Positions 8,262-16,452 of a stretch of DNA of 51,347 nt are shown here, piece after piece; position 1 is the stretch's first letter, and every line of letters begins with the position of its first letter. This stretch comes from Methanomicrobia archaeon (GTDB lineage Archaea; Halobacteriota; Bog-38; Methanoflorentales; Methanoflorentaceae), in NCBI GenBank assembly GCA_015661395.1, contig JACWML010000018.1, positions 1-51,347 on the forward strand. Direction: 5' to 3'. Made by a program: the position numbers and the translations under genes. The notes under the pieces were generated by a model. That model did no database searches. It saw nothing but the letters and a program-made list of their open reading frames with translations, and had not been told where the DNA came from.

Positions 8262-9800
8262 ATGTCAATTTATGAAGCGCCCGTCACACTACCTAAGCGA
8301 ACCACCTCCTTATGCCACGAATGCCTGAAGCCCGTTGAAGCTACCATCTACGAGAAGGACGGCCAGGTGTGGATGGTCAAGAGATGTCCTGAGCACGGCG
8401 TGTTCGACGAGTTGTACTGGTCCAGCGCACAGATGTACCACAAGGCTGAGCGCTTTTCGTACGCTGGAAAAGGGGTACAGAACCCGCAACTGACGCTTCA
8501 CGATGCATGCCCACTCGAGTGCGGCCTCTGTGATGCCCATCTCACGTCCACGTGTCTCGCAAACGTGGATGTCACCAACCGGTGCAACTTGCGCTGCGAA
8601 TGGTGTTTTGCTAATGCCCACGCACAGGGGTACGTCTATGAACCTACGTTCGAGCAACTCACAGATATGCTTACAACGCTGCGCGAAGAACGACCCGTCC
8701 CGACGCTTGCGGTGCAGTTTTCGGGCGGCGAACCAACGCTGCGGGACGATCTCCCCGAGATCATTAGCAAGGCAGTTGAACTGGGTTTTATTCAGACCCA
8801 AATCGCCACTAATGGCATCCGGCTTGCAAAAGATGAGACCCTCGCAGGCACGCTTAGACGCGCCGGGCTGAGCACAGTATATCTTCAATTCAACGGTGTA
8901 TCCAAGCAGACCGACAGGTTCATCGAGCTAAAAAAGAAAGCCATCGAGAACTGCAGAGATGCCGGCCAAGGCGTAGTGCTGGTTCCCGCGATCGGTCGCG
9001 GGCTAAATGACCACGAAGTCGGCGAAATAATCCTTTTTGCAGCTCAAAACGTGGACGTAATCAGAGGGGTCAACTTTCAACCAATGGCGTTCACCGGCGC
9101 TGCGAACGATTTGGCACCAGCCGTGCGAAACGCACAGAGGTTTACGCTACCTGACCTCGCATTTAACATAGAACAGCAGACGGGCGGACAAGTAAAGGCT
9201 GACGACTTTTATCCCGTGCCGTGTGTCGTTTCGATCTCAAAACTCATTGAGGCGTACACAGGAGCGCCACAGATCGAGTTTAGCGCCCATCCGCACTGTG
9301 GCATCGCCACCTACTTGTTCGTCGAGGACGGGAAGCTTATCCCGATAAACAGATTCGTGGACGTTGACAAATTCTTTGAGCTTACCGAGAAGATTGCAAA
9401 CAAACTGAATAATGGCGGTGTGCTGCGCAAGCCGGCAGCGCTTATGCGAGGACTGCTAGCACTAAATTCGGTCGTCAACGAGGAGGATCAGCCGAAATCC
9501 ATTCACTTTAAGGAAATGATTAAGACGGTGTTGCTGACCCACGACTACAAAACGCTCGGAGACTTTCACAAGCATACCCTTTTCATCGGCGGCATGCATT
9601 TCATGGACGCCTACAACTACGACGTGGAACGGGTCAAACGTTGCGCTATTCACTACGCAGTCCCTGGCGGGCTGATCATCCCATTTTGCGCGTACAATAG
9701 TGGCCCCTGCTACCGAGATGCCATCGAAAAGAAGTACAGCATCCCTCTCGAGGAGTGGGAGCGTACGCGGGGGAAGCTGCGACTCGAACCACTCACGTGA
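8262..9800 (+). CDS. tes: Tetraether lipid synthase-type radical SAM protein (Tes/GDGT-MAS family)
   Basis: The core cluster motif CNLRCEWC (Cx3Cx2C) follows a cysteine-rich N-terminal region (LCHECLKP, RCPEHG, ACPLECGLCDAHLTSTC), and more cysteines occur near the C-terminus (PFCAYNSGPC). This extra-cysteine layout and the overall sequence match the MJ0619/MA_1486 family. That family joins two phytanyl tails by carbon-carbon bonds to make macrocyclic archaeol and GDGT tetraethers. The ATG at 8262 is preferred because a GGAGA sequence lies about 8 nt upstream and the family starts close to the first CxxC; upstream sequence in the same frame looks non-coding. About 512 residues. Its divergent neighbour carS acts early in the same lipid pathway. 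Confidence 0.85.
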   Translation: MSIYEAPVTLPKRTTSLCHECLKPVEATIYEKDGQVWMVKRCPEHGVFDELYWSSAQMYHKAERFSYAGKGVQNPQLTLHDACPLECGLCDAHLTSTCLANVDVTNRCNLRCEWCFANAHAQGYVYEPTFEQLTDMLTTLREERPVPTLAVQFSGGEPTLRDDLPEIISKAVELGFIQTQIATNGIRLAKDETLAGTLRRAGLSTVYLQFNGVSKQTDRFIELKKKAIENCRDAGQGVVLVPAIGRGLNDHEVGEIILFAAQNVDVIRGVNFQPMAFTGAANDLAPAVRNAQRFTLPDLAFNIEQQTGGQVKADDFYPVPCVVSISKLIEAYTGAPQIEFSAHPHCGIATYLFVEDGKLIPINRFVDVDKFFELTEKIANKLNNGGVLRKPAALMRGLLALNSVVNEEDQPKSIHFKEMIKTVLLTHDYKTLGDFHKHTLFIGGMHFMDAYNYDVERVKRCAIHYAVPGGLIIPFCAYNSGPCYRDAIEKKYSIPLEEWERTRGKLRLEPLT

Positions 9801-9807
9801 AAACAGA

Positions 9808-9880
9808 TAGCCCGGCACGGATTCGAACCGTGGTCGTGAGATCCAGAGTCTCACATGATTGACCGCTACACTACCGGGCT
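9808..9880 (-). tRNA. tRNA-Gln (anticodon CTG)
   Basis: The minus strand folds into a complete cloverleaf: acceptor stem AGCCCGG/CCGGGCT, anticodon stem TGAGA/TCTCA with loop CTCTGGA (anticodon CTG at 9844-9846), and T arm CACGG-TTCGAAT-CCGTG. The discriminator base is A. CCA is not encoded. No intron is present. It begins only 7 nt past the stop of the tes gene, on the opposite strand. Confidence 0.95.
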
Positions 9881-9993
9881 ATAGCTGCGTTCTATACGAG
9901 CGCAAAACTGCTCATCAGAGCAGCGCACGCTGCTACCTACAGTCACGCACGACCATATATTTACTTAACGAAAGCTTCTAGCAACGTGGTGTT

Positions 9994-10461
9994 GTGAAAG
10001 CCCTAACACACTCGATTTTCGCTTTCGCTTTCTGCATCGTCGTTAGCGAGATCGCACTCCCCCCTGCCGCGACAAACAAGTTGTTCTTGCTGCTGTCTGC
10101 CACAGTTTCGCTGCTGCTGGGGTCACTTCCTGACGTCGACGCGCGTCTGCCGCTACGACTCATCGGTCACAGAAGTGGATTGTCGCACTCGATCTTCACC
10201 GCAGCGGCGTGCGCATGTCTTTCCTACGTCGTGCTCTCGCCATACCCGCCACTCGATCTAATCGTCATACCCGCTGTCACAGCGGCCATTACAAGCCATA
10301 TCCTTCTCGATTCGCTGACGGTGTCAGGTTGTCCGCTGCTCTGGCCGCTCAGCCGTCACCGTTTTTCGGCGCACCTGTGCAGGTACGACAGCCCTTTGGC
10401 CAATACATCAATCATCTTGTTCTCCTGTGCCGCAGTCGTCGCCTTTGTGCTTTACGGGTAG
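9994..10461 (+). CDS. YdjM/DUF457-type membrane-bound metal-dependent hydrolase-like protein
   Basis: A 155-residue membrane protein with about four hydrophobic helices. The family residues are visible: an early His in THSIF, LLGSLPDVDAR, HRSGLSHSIF and SHILLDSLT. These His/Asp positions are the putative metal ligands of the YdjM (LexA-regulated in E. coli) family. The start is a GTG at 9994. An ATATATTTA element at about 9953-9962 would give a leader of only a few bases. The biological substrate of this family is unknown. Confidence 0.75.
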   Translation: MKALTHSIFAFAFCIVVSEIALPPAATNKLFLLLSATVSLLLGSLPDVDARLPLRLIGHRSGLSHSIFTAAACACLSYVVLSPYPPLDLIVIPAVTAAITSHILLDSLTVSGCPLLWPLSRHRFSAHLCRYDSPLANTSIILFSCAAVVAFVLYG

Positions 10462-10625
10462 TGAGACTCCTTCTTCGCGAGCTAATCCGTGAAATGTGGG
10501 ATTTAGTGTAGCTACATGTAGGCTTGGATTATTAGCGACTGAAGTTTTCTGGAGCAATTTTCGGCGAACAAAGACGAACAAAATGTTAAAGTATTCGAAA
10601 AGCCAATTTTATGTGAGGATTTAAA

Positions 10626-10850
10626 TTGTTCCCGTCAAAGAAGGTTCAAAATCTGGTTGGTTCCAAGATCCAAGTCGAGATGAAGGGCGAAAAATGCGTG
10701 CTTGAAGGCCTATTAATGAGTGCAGATGACTATCTAAACTTGCATCTTACAAACACTACTGAAGTTGTTGATGGACAAAAGTCTCGAGTTCTAGGATCGG
10801 TCGTACTTCGCGGCAACAACATCATTCTTCTAAACCCTGTAAACGACTAG
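10626..10850 (+). CDS. Archaeal Sm-like protein (SmAP/LSm)
   Basis: At 74 residues this is a single Sm fold. Sm1 is visible as VGSKIQVEMKGEKCVLEGLLMSADDYLNLHL and Sm2 as VVLRGNNIILLNP, where RGN is the uridine-binding signature. Sm-like proteins form heptameric rings that bind U-rich RNA. The start is a TTG at 10626, supported by a GAGG Shine-Dalgarno 7 nt upstream and by the family's usual length. It stands alone, with the tiny cysteine-rich gene 114 bp downstream on the same strand. Confidence 0.92.
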   Translation: MFPSKKVQNLVGSKIQVEMKGEKCVLEGLLMSADDYLNLHLTNTTEVVDGQKSRVLGSVVLRGNNIILLNPVND

Positions 10851-10964
10851 TCCGGAATTAACTGAACCTGCTTCGAGAGAACAACCGATGCTCCAGTGGC
10901 ATATTGTCTAACCTACCCTGTGATCGCAGCTGGGTTGCTCGACACCCGAGAGAGGTGATAAACC

Positions 10965-11105
10965 GTGAACGCAACACAAAGCGAAAAAAGCAAGCACGAG
11001 CTACTCTTAGCACAAGGCAAGATAGCTCCGTGTATAGGATGCCACGAAGTATGTAATCCAGAGTACTGTTCGCTGCTCGATGAGTGGCTAGAATTACTCA
11101 TGTAA
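10965..11105 (+). CDS. Tiny four-cysteine (putative zinc-binding) protein, 46 aa
   Basis: A 46-residue frame starts at GTG and is preceded by GAGGTGAT (10953-10960), an almost full complement of the 16S rRNA 3' end, with ideal spacing. The protein has an acidic/basic N-terminus and then a compact cluster PCIGCHEVCNPEYC (four Cys and one His), which looks like a zinc or Fe-S site, followed by an amphipathic acidic C-terminus. I know no family name. A longer open frame on the opposite strand across the same bases has no ribosome-binding site or recognisable motifs and I regard it as a shadow. Placement behind the Sm-like gene hints at an RNA-related role, but that is inference. Confidence 0.6.
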   Translation: MNATQSEKSKHELLLAQGKIAPCIGCHEVCNPEYCSLLDEWLELLM

Positions 11106-11426
11106 CACGCGCACCCGGCTTTAACGTCTTTCGTCGAATGACGCAAGAAGCGACATGAGCCTCTATTTTGGCGTTTTCTCGTTAGGAACCGCGCATTCAT
11201 TTGCTTGAGGGGAAACCGGCCTTTATTGTGACGATCACCAACGTGAAAACGTGGTTTCTTCCAAGGTACGAACCAAACTGCATTCGATTTCAATCTTCGA
11301 TTAGGAGACACTTTTTTTTTGAAAAACGCGACTCACAGTTGTTAAACACGAGAAACGCGCGTTAGCTGCGACTTATTACGCAACGTTGAAATACTTTGAT
11401 CGCAAATCTTAATATGGGACTTATTT
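11106..11426. other. Intergenic region with oligo-T tract
   Basis: About 320 bases without a supportable gene. It contains a run of nine T on the plus strand (11312-11320), a plausible archaeal terminator for the upstream short genes, and AT-rich sequence (TTAATATG at about 11409-11416) that may serve the next gene. I saw no RNA gene. Confidence 0.4.
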
Positions 11427-11828
11427 TTGGGAAAACGCGACCGAGAGCTGGCCAAATTCGTGGCGAAATGCTATTATGGCTTAGATGACGGAGATTGTGA
11501 GATCGAAGTCATTGAGGGTCTTGAAAGCAAGATGCCGAACGTCAGCTTCATAAACGACATAAAGAAAGAGCTGCAAGTGTGGTGGCCTCGCAACATCGGC
11601 ATGAAATCTAAGGTCGCGCGTTTGTCTGAGTCAGATTTTGTGTATTGCATCAACGAGCTTCGCGCGAGAAACGGATCGCCCCCTATTTCCTCAGATGGGA
11701 CGTTGCATAAGAAATGGATGGAATGCATGGCATCAAATGAGCCGCACGTCTATCTCGTCGCTATCCGAGGAGAGAGAACTAAGTTCGTTTTGGTGAACAC
11801 GAAAGTCCACTCGCGGAGCAAAGCCTAA
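11427..11828 (+). CDS. Hypothetical protein, 133 aa
   Basis: I do not recognise this family. The protein is soluble and mixed-charge, with an aromatic centre (ELQVWWPRNIG) and a C-terminal beta-like stretch (HVYLVAIRGERTKFVLVNTK). It has three scattered cysteines and no membrane segment. The start at TTG 11427 is uncertain, since no strong ribosome-binding site is visible. A run of seven T immediately after the stop (11830-11836) is a plausible archaeal terminator. It is codirectional with, and 74 bp before, the DRG GTPase gene. Confidence 0.6.
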   Translation: MGKRDRELAKFVAKCYYGLDDGDCEIEVIEGLESKMPNVSFINDIKKELQVWWPRNIGMKSKVARLSESDFVYCINELRARNGSPPISSDGTLHKKWMECMASNEPHVYLVAIRGERTKFVLVNTKVHSRSKA

Positions 11829-11902
11829 TTTTTTTAGAAAATATGCGGCCGCCCCTCTGCATTCGCTGAAGACGTTGATGACTGTGAGACGATCGGGAAA
11901 TC

Positions 11903-12976
11903 GTGAGTAGCATCGAAGAGCAAATCAGCGAAATAGAAACGGAGATACGCGACACACCCTACAACAAAGCGACGCAACTCCACATCGGTCGTCTAAAAGC
12001 GAAACTTGCGCGGCTGAAGGAGAAGCGAGAGTCCAGGGGTTCACATAAGGGAACCGGATTTGCTCCACGAAAGTCCGGCGACGCTACCTGTGTCCTGGTA
12101 GGATATCCATCCGCGGGAAAGTCAACCCTGCTAAACGCGCTCACCAACGCAAAATCGCCAGTCGGAGCTTACGATTTCACGACACTAAATGTTATCCCTG
12201 GCTCTATGGTGCACAAAGGGGCGCACATACAAGTCTTGGATGTCCCAGGATTGATAGGCGGCGCAGCAGCGGGAAAAGGCAGAGGAAAAGAGATAATTTC
12301 AGTTGTGAGAAGCGCGGACCTAATATTGGTCGTGGTCGACGTTTTCAGCGAATATCAAGTCGAAGTAGTCAAAAAAGAATTGCATGACGCAGGAATCAGG
12401 ATAAACCAAAGCCCTCCAAACGTAGCGATAATCAAGAAACCTCGCGGGGGGGTTACGATCAGCGGGACACCCAATGCTGCCGAAATCGACGAAGCTACGA
12501 TAAAAGCGATTTTACACGACTTCAAGATCCACAACGCCGACGTCATTCTTAAAGAAAACGTCGGTGTCGATCGATTTGTTGATGCCCTAATACCGAGCAG
12601 ACTTTTCGTACCTGCAATAACGGTTGTAAACAAGATAGATCAGTCTTCTGGGTCAGCAAGTTTCGGGGACGTGCACATTTCTGCGGAGCATGGCACCAAC
12701 ATCGAAGGTCTAAAAGAGCTGATCTTTGAAAAACTGAGATTCATTCGGGTGTACCTGAAACCCCCGGGCAAAGCGGCAGATAGGGAAAACCCACTGATTT
12801 TGCGCCGCAACTCCACGATCGAAGAGGTCTGTAACCTCATGCACGCACGTATCTCCAGACGATTCAGATACGCTCAAGTGTGGGGTGCGAGTGCGAGACA
12901 CGCGGGGCAGCGCGTCGGGCTAACCCACGTGCTCTTGGATAACGATACAGTGACCCTGATAGCTTCCCGCAAGTAA
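11903..12976 (+). CDS. DRG-type (developmentally regulated GTP-binding) GTPase
   Basis: An Obg/DRG GTPase conserved from archaea to humans and associated with ribosomes and translation. Visible motifs are a coiled-coil-like N-terminus (residues 1-50), G1 GYPSAGKST (near 67), G3 DVPGLIGG, G4 NKID (near 247), and a C-terminal TGS domain starting at about residue 278 (IRVYLKPPGK). At 357 residues it matches archaeal DRG length. The start is GTG at 11903. No neighbour points to a more specific role. Confidence 0.93.
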   Translation: MSSIEEQISEIETEIRDTPYNKATQLHIGRLKAKLARLKEKRESRGSHKGTGFAPRKSGDATCVLVGYPSAGKSTLLNALTNAKSPVGAYDFTTLNVIPGSMVHKGAHIQVLDVPGLIGGAAAGKGRGKEIISVVRSADLILVVVDVFSEYQVEVVKKELHDAGIRINQSPPNVAIIKKPRGGVTISGTPNAAEIDEATIKAILHDFKIHNADVILKENVGVDRFVDALIPSRLFVPAITVVNKIDQSSGSASFGDVHISAEHGTNIEGLKELIFEKLRFIRVYLKPPGKAADRENPLILRRNSTIEEVCNLMHARISRRFRYAQVWGASARHAGQRVGLTHVLLDNDTVTLIASRK

Positions 12977-13115
12977 TCGCACGACCAGCTTCCCACAACT
13001 CGATTCTACTCGCGCGCAAAGATTGTAGCAGTCCAGTTTGGCGTCAAAAAGGTCTTTGATGGATTTTGTCGCATTACACTAAGCTTATATCGGACAAATA
13101 AGTCATGTTGAACCA

Positions 13116-14756
13116 ATGGAGCTCCACATCGGAGAGACGTTCAGCATTGACCCGGGGTACCTTGTTACTGAACGAAGCGCCGTTATCGGCCAGAGCGGAA
13201 GCGGCAAAAGCTATCTCGTGAGTGTGATCTGCGAAGAACTTGCCGCAAATGATCTCGGATTCGTCGTGATTGATACGGAAGGAGAATACGCAGGGCTCTC
13301 CGGTCACAAGAACATAGCAGTAATTGATGACATTGATGACCTTGAAGACATTTCGACCGACAAAGAGCGGGTCCGAAAAATCATCGAGGAGTCACAAAGA
13401 ATAGTCCTCGACGTTTCCGAGACTGAACTAAAGCTCATAAAGGATTTCTTGGAAATCGTTTATCAGGTCGCGACCGACATGTTCCGGGAGGGTTGCGACC
13501 GGCAGAATCCTTTCTTAGTCATCGTCGAAGAGGCCGACATCTATATTCCGCAGAGAGGGCGCGTACTCGAGATCTTGCAGACAATGAGCAGAAGAGGCAG
13601 GAAACGGGGCCTTGGTATTCTTTTTGCTACGCAGAGGCCTGCTTTGGTCAACAAGAACGTTTTGAGCCAGTGCAACAACGTATTCATCGGAAAGCTGACG
13701 TTAAAAAACGATATCGATTCGGTGCGTATATTTTTCTCCTCGATGGATGATGCACGCCAGCTGACAGCACTTGAACCGGGACAGTTTTACGTCCAAGGGG
13801 CTATCGCTGATCCTTCGTTCATCAAAGTGCGGCGGCGGAACACGCCTCACGGAGGGGCGACCCCCACAATTCAACGCCGAACCGAGGACGCATCAGATCT
13901 CACACCACGCCGTGGCGTTGGTGCGGCACAGGATTTGGACAAGACCGAACACATGAGGGCGCGAGTCGCTCTTGATACGACGACAGGAAATAAGAAGGTT
14001 GATTATATTCCATTCGACGAAACCAGGGTCATCAGGGCCTTAGATAACAACAAGAAGCGCAAGTACTACTTATTCGGCAAGAGAGAGACCGTCGATGACT
14101 TGCAACTGCTAATGATGCCAATATTCTCCGTTTGCGTTCGAGAGATGAAGAAACGACTCACGGGCACGAGGTTCAAAGACTACATCGTCTTGATTGATGC
14201 CATTACCGGGGATATCTTAAGCCCTAATGGGGTGCGGCGGCGATCTAAGAATCTGGAGCTTCTCGCAGACCTGAACCAAACTCAACTGAACGTGATGGAT
14301 TTCATATTGGATACAGGTGGCGCCACCTATGCGAAATTGCGCGAAGCTCTCCCCGATAAGCGCCAAATTAGATCGAGCTTGAAAAAGCTCGAAGAACTGG
14401 GTCTAATCGGGATAAAGGATGAGCTCTATTTCTCCCTGTATGACATAAGCTATCCAAAATCCCTCGTGTCGGAGAGCGCTAAAGGTTTAAAGTTTTTAGA
14501 GGGTCGCGCAGAAAACGAAAACGTCATAAAGCCCAGATTAAAAAAAGAAACACTCAAAGGACTAATAAGAGGGCTATATCCTGGGTGCGAGGTGACCGAT
14601 GCAAATACCATATACTCGCCAGTTCTTGAGGTCGTGTACGCGGACGAGTCTTCAAAAAGACGTGCGAGAATAGACGCGTTGACTGGAGAGGAGATTCTGG
14701 GCGAAACAGCTGTTTTGGCAGAAGCTAAAGGTGTCAAGCTCAAAGACAGGAAGTAA
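13116..14756 (+). CDS. HerA/DUF87-type ATPase with PepSY-like and winged-helix C-terminal region
   Basis: The N-terminal 240 residues form a HerA-FtsK-type ATPase: Walker A IGQSGSGKSYL at about residue 26, DTEGEY, Walker B FLVIVEEADIY near 132, and MSRRGRKRGLGILFATQRP as sensor/arginine region. The remaining 300 residues are unusual. A segment near 281-370 ends IDAITGDIL. A winged-helix-like stretch follows (LNQTQLNVMDF to LGLIGIKDELYFSL, about 385-445). A shorter segment related to the first ends IDALTGEEIL (about 470-530). Both endings resemble the tail of PepSY domains. A TATA element AAGCTTATATCGG (about 13080-13092) implies a nearly leaderless message. No NurA nuclease gene is adjacent, so a role in DNA end resection cannot be assumed. 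Confidence 0.8.
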   Translation: MELHIGETFSIDPGYLVTERSAVIGQSGSGKSYLVSVICEELAANDLGFVVIDTEGEYAGLSGHKNIAVIDDIDDLEDISTDKERVRKIIEESQRIVLDVSETELKLIKDFLEIVYQVATDMFREGCDRQNPFLVIVEEADIYIPQRGRVLEILQTMSRRGRKRGLGILFATQRPALVNKNVLSQCNNVFIGKLTLKNDIDSVRIFFSSMDDARQLTALEPGQFYVQGAIADPSFIKVRRRNTPHGGATPTIQRRTEDASDLTPRRGVGAAQDLDKTEHMRARVALDTTTGNKKVDYIPFDETRVIRALDNNKKRKYYLFGKRETVDDLQLLMMPIFSVCVREMKKRLTGTRFKDYIVLIDAITGDILSPNGVRRRSKNLELLADLNQTQLNVMDFILDTGGATYAKLREALPDKRQIRSSLKKLEELGLIGIKDELYFSLYDISYPKSLVSESAKGLKFLEGRAENENVIKPRLKKETLKGLIRGLYPGCEVTDANTIYSPVLEVVYADESSKRRARIDALTGEEILGETAVLAEAKGVKLKDRK

Positions 14757-15559
14757 AACGTCAGATCTCACGCCATACCTGGCGTTCGCGCGGCACAGGA
14801 TTTAAACAAGGCCGAACACATGCGGGCGCGACTCGCACTTGATACAACGACAGGCAGCAAGAAGGTCCGCTATATACCATTCGACAAAACCAAGGTTCTC
14901 AGCGCCTTAAATAGCAACAAGCGCAAGCAGTTCAGGTTCTTTGGAAGGAGTGAGAGCGTCAATGACTTCAAACTGCTCATGTTGCCACTGTTCTCCGTTT
15001 GCGTACGAGAGATGGAAAAACGACTTATAGGCACTAAGTTCAACGACTACACCGTCTTGATTGATGCCATTACCGGGGATATCCTAAGCCCTGACGGCGG
15101 GCGGCGGCGATCTAAGAACCTGCGCCTTCTCGCAGACCTGAACCCAACTCAACTGAAAGTGATGGATTTCATATTGGACAGCAGCAGCACCACCTATGCG
15201 AAATTGCGCGAAGCTCTGCCCGATAAGAACGTCAAATCGAACTTGAAGAAGAACGGCGCCTGATTGGCATAAAGGATGGGCTCTATTTCTCCCTCTATGA
15301 CATAAGCTATCCAAAATCCCTCGCGTCAGAGAGCACTGATGGTTTGAAGCTTAGAGAGGGTCGCGCAGAAGACGTCATAAAGCCTCGGCTATCAAAGCAA
15401 CAACTCAAAGGACTGATACGAGGACTGTATCCTGGCTGTGAGGTGACCGATGCAAATATTATATATTCGCCGGTTCTTGAGGTCTTGTATGCGGGCGAGT
15501 CTTCAAAAAGACGTGCGAAAATAGACGCGTTGACTGGAAAGATTTTGCATAGCGCGTAG
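14757..15559 (+). pseudogene. Decayed tandem partial duplicate of the HerA-like gene's C-terminal region
   Basis: From just after the upstream stop, the sequence repeats bases about 13890-14700 of the HerA-like gene with a constant offset of 867 bp. The copy starts within the linker, so it has no ATPase domain. An ATG at 14820 opens 147 residues matching residues 281-425 of the parent. Around 15250 a short deletion shifts the frame (stop at 15261-15263). Sequence matching the parent resumes in another frame (RLIGIKDGLYFSLYDISYPK) and runs to 15559. Protein similarity remains high across the break although the DNA has diverged, so the copy may have been translated until recently. Confidence 0.75.
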
Positions 15560-15565
15560 AGCTAC

Positions 15566-16234
15566 TTATTCGATGCTCTGCCCGATTATGCGAATAGAAC
15601 TGTTCTTCATGCGGTTTCGCGCTGATACGTTTATTAAAAGAGGAGTTATCGACTCGACCATATATGACGCTTCAAGCGGTCCGGCATCGAAGGGAGTAAG
15701 CCCATCTATATCCTTAATTAGCTCCATAACGGTTTGCTTTGGCTTTTCAGAGCCACACACGAGAACGTCGAGGTCGAGCGTATCTTTAAGGTCAATCAGG
15801 CGTGCCGCAGGCGTTGTGTGAAACGCTGAAACGACATCATTGTTCGAAAGAATGGCTTGTATCTCGATAGCAGCGCTTCCGTACTTGTCGGCCGGCACGT
15901 AGCGCAAGAACCCATCTTTCGTCATTGGAACGACCGGAGAGACTACTATAACGTTGCCCTGTAGTTGATCCTTGATCGCAACCGCCGTGGGGATTGCAAA
16001 TTGATACTGCAATGCAATCACTACTACATCGCTATGTTTTATTGCTTGAGCGTTTTCTCCTCCGTTCAGCACACACGTAATGCCTTCCTTCGATAGTCGC
16101 GCTTCGCAGGAAATTGCCGCTTCCTCAGCTTTTTCAGCGTTTCGTGATCCTATGACCACGTCGTGTTTTGGAGCCCAGCGAAGCGCCAGCCCCTCTCCTA
16201 TGTTTCCCGTACCACCAAGCAAGGTTATACGCAT
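15566..16234 (-). CDS. npdG: F420H2:NADP oxidoreductase (F420-dependent NADP reductase)
   Basis: This enzyme moves hydride between reduced coenzyme F420 and NADP+, supplying NADPH in methanogens. The N-terminus MRITLLGGTGNIGEGLA is the dinucleotide-binding glycine loop, and GSRNAEKA shortly after selects NADP phosphate with Ser and Arg. Later family features include VVSPVVPMTKDG, SAFHTTPAARL and LTPFDAGPLEASYMVE. At 222 residues it is the normal size. It lies opposite the HerA-copy remnant with its stop 6 bp from it, and has its own promoter. Confidence 0.93.
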   Translation of the reverse strand: MRITLLGGTGNIGEGLALRWAPKHDVVIGSRNAEKAEEAAISCEARLSKEGITCVLNGGENAQAIKHSDVVVIALQYQFAIPTAVAIKDQLQGNVIVVSPVVPMTKDGFLRYVPADKYGSAAIEIQAILSNNDVVSAFHTTPAARLIDLKDTLDLDVLVCGSEKPKQTVMELIKDIDGLTPFDAGPLEASYMVESITPLLINVSARNRMKNSSIRIIGQSIE

Positions 16235-16268
16235 TGAAAAACCCGTTTGGATAGATTAGCAAAGATGC

Positions 16269-16278
16269 GTTTATAAAC
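16269..16278 (-). promoter_or_regulatory. npdG TATA box
   Basis: GTTTATAAAC on the minus strand lies about 35 nt before the npdG ATG. Normal archaeal spacing predicts a leader of 10 nt or less, consistent with the lack of a visible Shine-Dalgarno. Confidence 0.5.
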
Positions 16279-16419
16279 CTTTGTCCACTTGACCATCGTA
16301 TCCACAAAGCTGCGCATCGCCTCGAATGCACCTGACGTGACAAAAACATCAAAAACCGCAGCGATTCGATGCAAACGCCTTTATAATGACGAGGTTTTGA
16401 AGCTCTGACGCCTTACCTT

Positions 16420-16452
16420 AAATAAGAAAAAGAAGGATCCCGCGAAGGGATC
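16420..16452 (-). terminator. Intrinsic-type terminator overlapping the stop codon of the secreted TIM-barrel gene
   Basis: On the minus strand the stop TGA (16453-16451) runs straight into a hairpin with perfect 6-bp stem GATCCC/GGGATC and 5-nt loop (16452-16436). It is followed by the T-rich run CTTCTTTTTCTTATTT. Two bases of the stop codon lie in the stem. Confidence 0.7.

Noticed and set aside
10913-11311. 132-residue open frame on the minus strand
   Set aside because: It lies opposite the tiny four-cysteine gene, which has a strong ribosome-binding site; the long frame has none and its composition (Ser, Arg, His, Cys) looks random.
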